A stretch of 35,000 nt of DNA, from assembly GCA_902624015.1 (NCBI GenBank), contig CACNVV010000003.1:1-35000 (forward strand), in the 5' to 3' direction. Positions 32,495-35,000 of this stretch are shown in pieces. Below the pieces are notes generated by a model. That model was not told the origin of the DNA, made no database searches, and saw only the letters and a list, made by a program, of their open reading frames with translations. The stretch is from an uncultured Pelagibacteraceae bacterium (GTDB taxonomy: Bacteria; Pseudomonadota; Alphaproteobacteria; Pelagibacterales; Pelagibacteraceae). Position 1 is the stretch's first letter. Each line of letters begins with the position of its first letter. A program made the translations under genes and the position numbers.

Positions 32495-33493
32495 TTATTT
32501 TGCTTTTAAAAAATCAAGTTTATTTCCAATATCAATCCATTTTTCATAAATTGGATAACTTAGAATCTTTTTCTTTTTGAGTAAATTAAGTGTGATAAAG
32601 TCATTCATCATTTTTCTTTTGTTTATATGAAGAGATTTGATTAAACTTTTATTGATTACATAAACTCCTGCATTAACTAAATGGTGCAAAATTGGTTTTT
32701 CTACTATTTTTTTAACCTTGATATTGTTTAGAATTATTTCTCCATAAGGCATTTCAAAACTTTTAGTTTTAGCACAAATAGTTAAATCACCTTTTTTTTT
32801 ATGATGGTAATTAATCAAATTATTATAGTCGATTTCTGATATTAGGTCTGAATTAGCAACTATGATTGGAAATTTAGTTTTATTTAAATCTAATAATGAA
32901 AGAGAGCCCGCTGTACCCAAATATTTTTTTTCATTTATATAAGTTATATTTACTTTAAATTTGGTGCCATCACCTAAATATTTTTTAATTTTATGGCCTA
33001 GATAATTAACAGATATTATAAAATTATTAAAACCTTGCTTTTTAAAATCACGAATTATTTTTTCAATAATTGGAACTCCTTTTATTTTCAATAATGGCTT
33101 TGGAGTATTTTGAGTCAAAGGCATTAACCTTGTACCTTTCCCTCCTGCCATCAAAAATACAGAATTTTCAATTTTTTTTTTAATAATTGAACTAAATATG
33201 AAATCAATTATTTCTCTTTTTTTATTTATTACAGGCAGAATAATTAAGTATTTTTTATTTTTACTAATTTTTTCATTTTTAATTAAATATTTTGGTTTTT
33301 TACACATAATTCTATTAACACAATCATGCATATTAATTTTTTTTCTTATTGCTCTTCTTATATCTCCACTTGAAATTGACCCTACTAGTTTTTTTTTTGA
33401 ATTGACAACAAATAAAACTTTATATTTAGAAAAATTTATTCTGTTTATGGCATTAATAATTTTTTGATTTTCATTAATAATTAAATTTTTCAT
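32495..33493 (-). CDS. ptmE: CBS-domain nucleotidyltransferase, PtmE-like
   Basis: The 332-residue protein joins two N-terminal CBS domains (about 1-105, with GSISSGDIRRAI typical of a CBS repeat) to a nucleotidyltransferase domain that starts at MAGGKGTRL (115-123), followed by PKPLL (131-135) and later ANSDLIS for metal binding. This fusion is the layout of PtmE, the glucosamine-1-phosphate guanylyltransferase that starts the GDP-sugar route to legionaminic acid. It lies 1 nt after the LegG-like gene, which supports that role. The CBS repeats may bind a regulatory nucleotide. The sugar substrate is inferred from the family and neighbours. Confidence 0.8.
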   Translation of the reverse strand: MKNLIINENQKIINAINRINFSKYKVLFVVNSKKKLVGSISSGDIRRAIRKKINMHDCVNRIMCKKPKYLIKNEKISKNKKYLIILPVINKKREIIDFIFSSIIKKKIENSVFLMAGGKGTRLMPLTQNTPKPLLKIKGVPIIEKIIRDFKKQGFNNFIISVNYLGHKIKKYLGDGTKFKVNITYINEKKYLGTAGSLSLLDLNKTKFPIIVANSDLISEIDYNNLINYHHKKKGDLTICAKTKSFEMPYGEIILNNIKVKKIVEKPILHHLVNAGVYVINKSLIKSLHINKRKMMNDFITLNLLKKKKILSYPIYEKWIDIGNKLDFLKAK

Positions 33494-33494
33494 T

Positions 33495-34655
33495 TTAAAA
33501 AGTATTTTTTTTTAATTTAAAATCTTTTCTTAAAAATTTATTAAAAATAACGTTTGGTAATAAATTAAATGATTTTATAATTTTATATGGATTATTTACT
33601 TTTTTATAATTATTTAGATTAGCTTTTACTTTCTTTAAAATCATCTTTTTATCAGCCTCCACATCAATTATATTTTTAGTTTTTAATCTAGATTTTTGTC
33701 TATCTCCAATATTAATTGTTGGGCAATTGAAAACTACTGCTTCTTTGATTCCACTAGATGAGTTACCCATACAAAAACCTTTTTTATTTTTACCAATATA
33801 ATAAAGTAATGATTGATAGTTTTCTTTTCCTAAATGTTTAATTATTTGAATATTTTTTATTTTTTTTTTAAGTTTATTTATTTGATAAATAATGTACTTA
33901 TATCCAGGATCAAAATTAGGATAAGTAATAATTATTTGATAGTCTTTAGATAAGTATTCAAGCGATCTAAAAATTTCTGTTACTTCTTTTTCTTGGTCAT
34001 GTCTATTTTGAACTATTGGGTGTAGTGTAAATAAAATTAATGGCTTTTTTGAGTCTAAAGAAAATTGAGATTGAATTTTTTTTAAATTAAATTTTTCTTT
34101 TTTTAAAGAAAACAATGGGGAATATCCAACATTCAAACAACGCCATTTTTCCTCTCCCATTTTTAGTATTCTATTTAAAGAAAATTTATTTGATGTTAAA
34201 TGTAAATGAGAAATTTTTGTTATTGAGTGTCTAATGTTATCATCTAAAGCTCCTCCCTCCGTAACATCTCCTCCCTCGTAATGTATAATGGGTATTTTTC
34301 TCAAATAAGAAGATGCTGCAAAAGAAAATGTTTCAAATCTATCAGATGACAAAAAAACTAAATCAATATTTTCTTTTTTAAGAAATAAATTAATTTTTTT
34401 TTGTAATTTATTAAAATAATTTGCTGAATTTTCTAATTTATTTGTATTAAGAGGAACCTTAATTTTTGTAAAGACCTTGACTTTATCTTTTTTTATTTCA
34501 TTAATTGATAAACCAAAACTTTTTTCAAGATGTGAACCAGCAACAACAAATTTTACATTAAATTTTTTACTTTTTGAAAATATTTCTATAAATGGATAAA
34601 TTAAACCATATTCCGCTCTATTCGCAGAGAAAAAAACAATATTTAATTTTCTCAT
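33495..34655 (-). CDS. legG: Hydrolysing NDP-N-acetylglucosamine 2-epimerase, NeuC/LegG type
   Basis: The 386-residue protein has a GT-B-like epimerase fold and the NeuC/LegG landmarks: SANRAEYGLIYPF (10-22) with Arg13, SSDRFETF (103-110), YEGGDVTEGGALDD (126-139) and IRHSITKISH (141-150), plus the nucleotide-binding GNSSSG in the second half. NeuC hydrolyses UDP-GlcNAc to ManNAc; LegG does the same with the 2,4-diacetamido-2,4,6-trideoxy-glucose nucleotide. With the adjacent PtmE-like gene, LegG is favoured here over NeuC. It is separated by 5 nt from the legI stop and by 1 nt from ptmE, so it forms one operon. Confidence 0.85.
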   Translation of the reverse strand: MRKLNIVFFSANRAEYGLIYPFIEIFSKSKKFNVKFVVAGSHLEKSFGLSINEIKKDKVKVFTKIKVPLNTNKLENSANYFNKLQKKINLFLKKENIDLVFLSSDRFETFSFAASSYLRKIPIIHYEGGDVTEGGALDDNIRHSITKISHLHLTSNKFSLNRILKMGEEKWRCLNVGYSPLFSLKKEKFNLKKIQSQFSLDSKKPLILFTLHPIVQNRHDQEKEVTEIFRSLEYLSKDYQIIITYPNFDPGYKYIIYQINKLKKKIKNIQIIKHLGKENYQSLLYYIGKNKKGFCMGNSSSGIKEAVVFNCPTINIGDRQKSRLKTKNIIDVEADKKMILKKVKANLNNYKKVNNPYKIIKSFNLLPNVIFNKFLRKDFKLKKNTF

Positions 34656-34660
34656 TATAA

Positions 34661-35000
34661 TTATTTGATATGACTTTTTTTAATTTGAGTATTTTTTTTT
34701 ATATTTTTTTTCAATTTTTTTCCAATTAATGACAAATAATCTTCGGCGCTAAAATCACCTGTTCCTGGTCTTCTCACCCAAATATTACTTTTGTTCAGTT
34801 TTTCTCCTTTACTAATATCTCTATTACTAACGACTGAGGCAAAAGCAAATTCAGCTGTCTTTCTCTCTTCTTTAACAGGTTTTATACCTCCTGGTTTTGC
34901 CTGATGTATCAAATTTATACCGTTCAAAAGATCTTTCATTTGTAAAGAATTTACAGATGCAGATATATCAGGTCCTTTTCTTGAACTTTTATCAATAAAA
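34661..35000 (-). CDS. legI: Nonulosonate synthase (NeuB/LegI type), 5'-truncated by the window edge; SAF domain
   Basis: The frame is open to the right edge and reads about 112 residues of the C-terminus: FIDKSSRKGPDISASV, matching the G-P-D-x-x-x-S segment at the end of the NeuB barrel, a linker IKPVKEERKTAEFAFAS, and a SAF (antifreeze-like) domain with VVSNRDISKGE, NIWVRRPGTG and SLIGKKL. NeuB/LegI/PseI condense phosphoenolpyruvate with a mannosamine derivative to a nonulosonic acid. An ATG at 34937-34939 is internal, not the start. The N-terminal TIM barrel lies outside the window. The adjacent LegG-like gene suggests legionaminate. Confidence 0.85.
   Translation of the reverse strand, partial: FIDKSSRKGPDISASVNSLQMKDLLNGINLIHQAKPGGIKPVKEERKTAEFAFASVVSNRDISKGEKLNKSNIWVRRPGTGDFSAEDYLSLIGKKLKKNIKKNTQIKKSHIK

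Noticed and set aside
34661-34939. A stand-alone 92-residue SAF-domain protein starting at the ATG at 34937-34939
   Set aside because: The frame continues upstream to the window edge with NeuB-like sequence (G-P-D-x-x-x-S region), so it is the C-terminus of a nonulosonate synthase.
1-35000. CRISPR arrays, tRNA or rRNA genes, insertion sequences, riboswitches
   Set aside because: No spaced direct repeats, tRNA-like cloverleafs, transposase motifs or structured leader regions were seen; intergenic gaps are too short and A/T-rich.

Overview
This window is a densely packed surface-polysaccharide (O-antigen, capsule or glycan) biosynthesis locus from a very AT-rich bacterium. G+C is visibly well under one third, the proteins are rich in Lys, Asn and Ile, intergenic gaps are mostly below 80 bp, and many genes overlap by 1-14 nt. 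This fits a streamlined marine genome. A Pelagibacterales (SAR11) hypervariable island is the best guess and an AT-rich picocyanobacterium is an alternative, but no phylogenetic marker lies in the window, so the assignment is an inference. There are no rRNA or tRNA genes, insertion sequences or CRISPR arrays that I can see.

Layout. Nearly all genes are on the minus strand, so the locus reads right to left. The right end (31702-35000) holds legI/neuB (partial), legG/neuC, a CBS-nucleotidyltransferase (PtmE type) and an SDR (PtmA type). This is the set expected for CMP-legionaminic acid or a similar nonulosonic acid made through GDP-activated amino sugar. The matching CMP-sugar synthetase (legF/neuA type) lies about 30 kb away at the left end (1306-2022), beside a possible nonulosonate transferase, a GT2 glycosyltransferase and three tandem Gfo/Idh dehydrogenases. 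Next inward from the right (24402-31673) is a deoxy/amino-sugar block: RmlC-like epimerase, DegT aminotransferase (frameshifted in a poly-A tract), three NAD-dependent epimerases, a heptose-kinase-like GHMP kinase, a radical SAM protein and a truncated acetolactate-synthase-like enzyme that runs into a 5'-truncated epimerase gene. Then come a GNAT gene, two related glycosyltransferases, and a tight unit of methyltransferase-like protein, Fe(II)/2OG oxygenase, DJ-1/PfpI protein, cupin and Nudix hydrolase (18039-21555).

A plus-strand island (14697-18005) encodes a two-subunit thiamine-diphosphate dehydrogenase E1 and a B12-binding-type radical SAM enzyme. Left of it, starting from a divergent intergenic region, runs a minus-strand operon for a GDP-heptose-derived sugar: HddA-like kinase, RmlC-like epimerase, Wzz-like chain-length protein, a PLP enzyme with His in place of the Schiff-base Lys (ColD-type 3-dehydratase signature), HddC-like nucleotidyltransferase, two epimerases, an ABC exporter and an HddC-GmhB fusion.

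Taken together, the locus appears to make at least two unusual sugars: a nonulosonic acid and a GDP-heptose derivative that may be 3-deoxygenated. It also encodes some transferases and an export/chain-length machinery. The most interesting parts are the PLP enzyme with His at the Lys position in a heptose context, the plus-strand E1/radical SAM island, the oxygenase-DJ-1-cupin-Nudix unit, and two visible gene-breaking events (A12 frameshift, chimeric junction).
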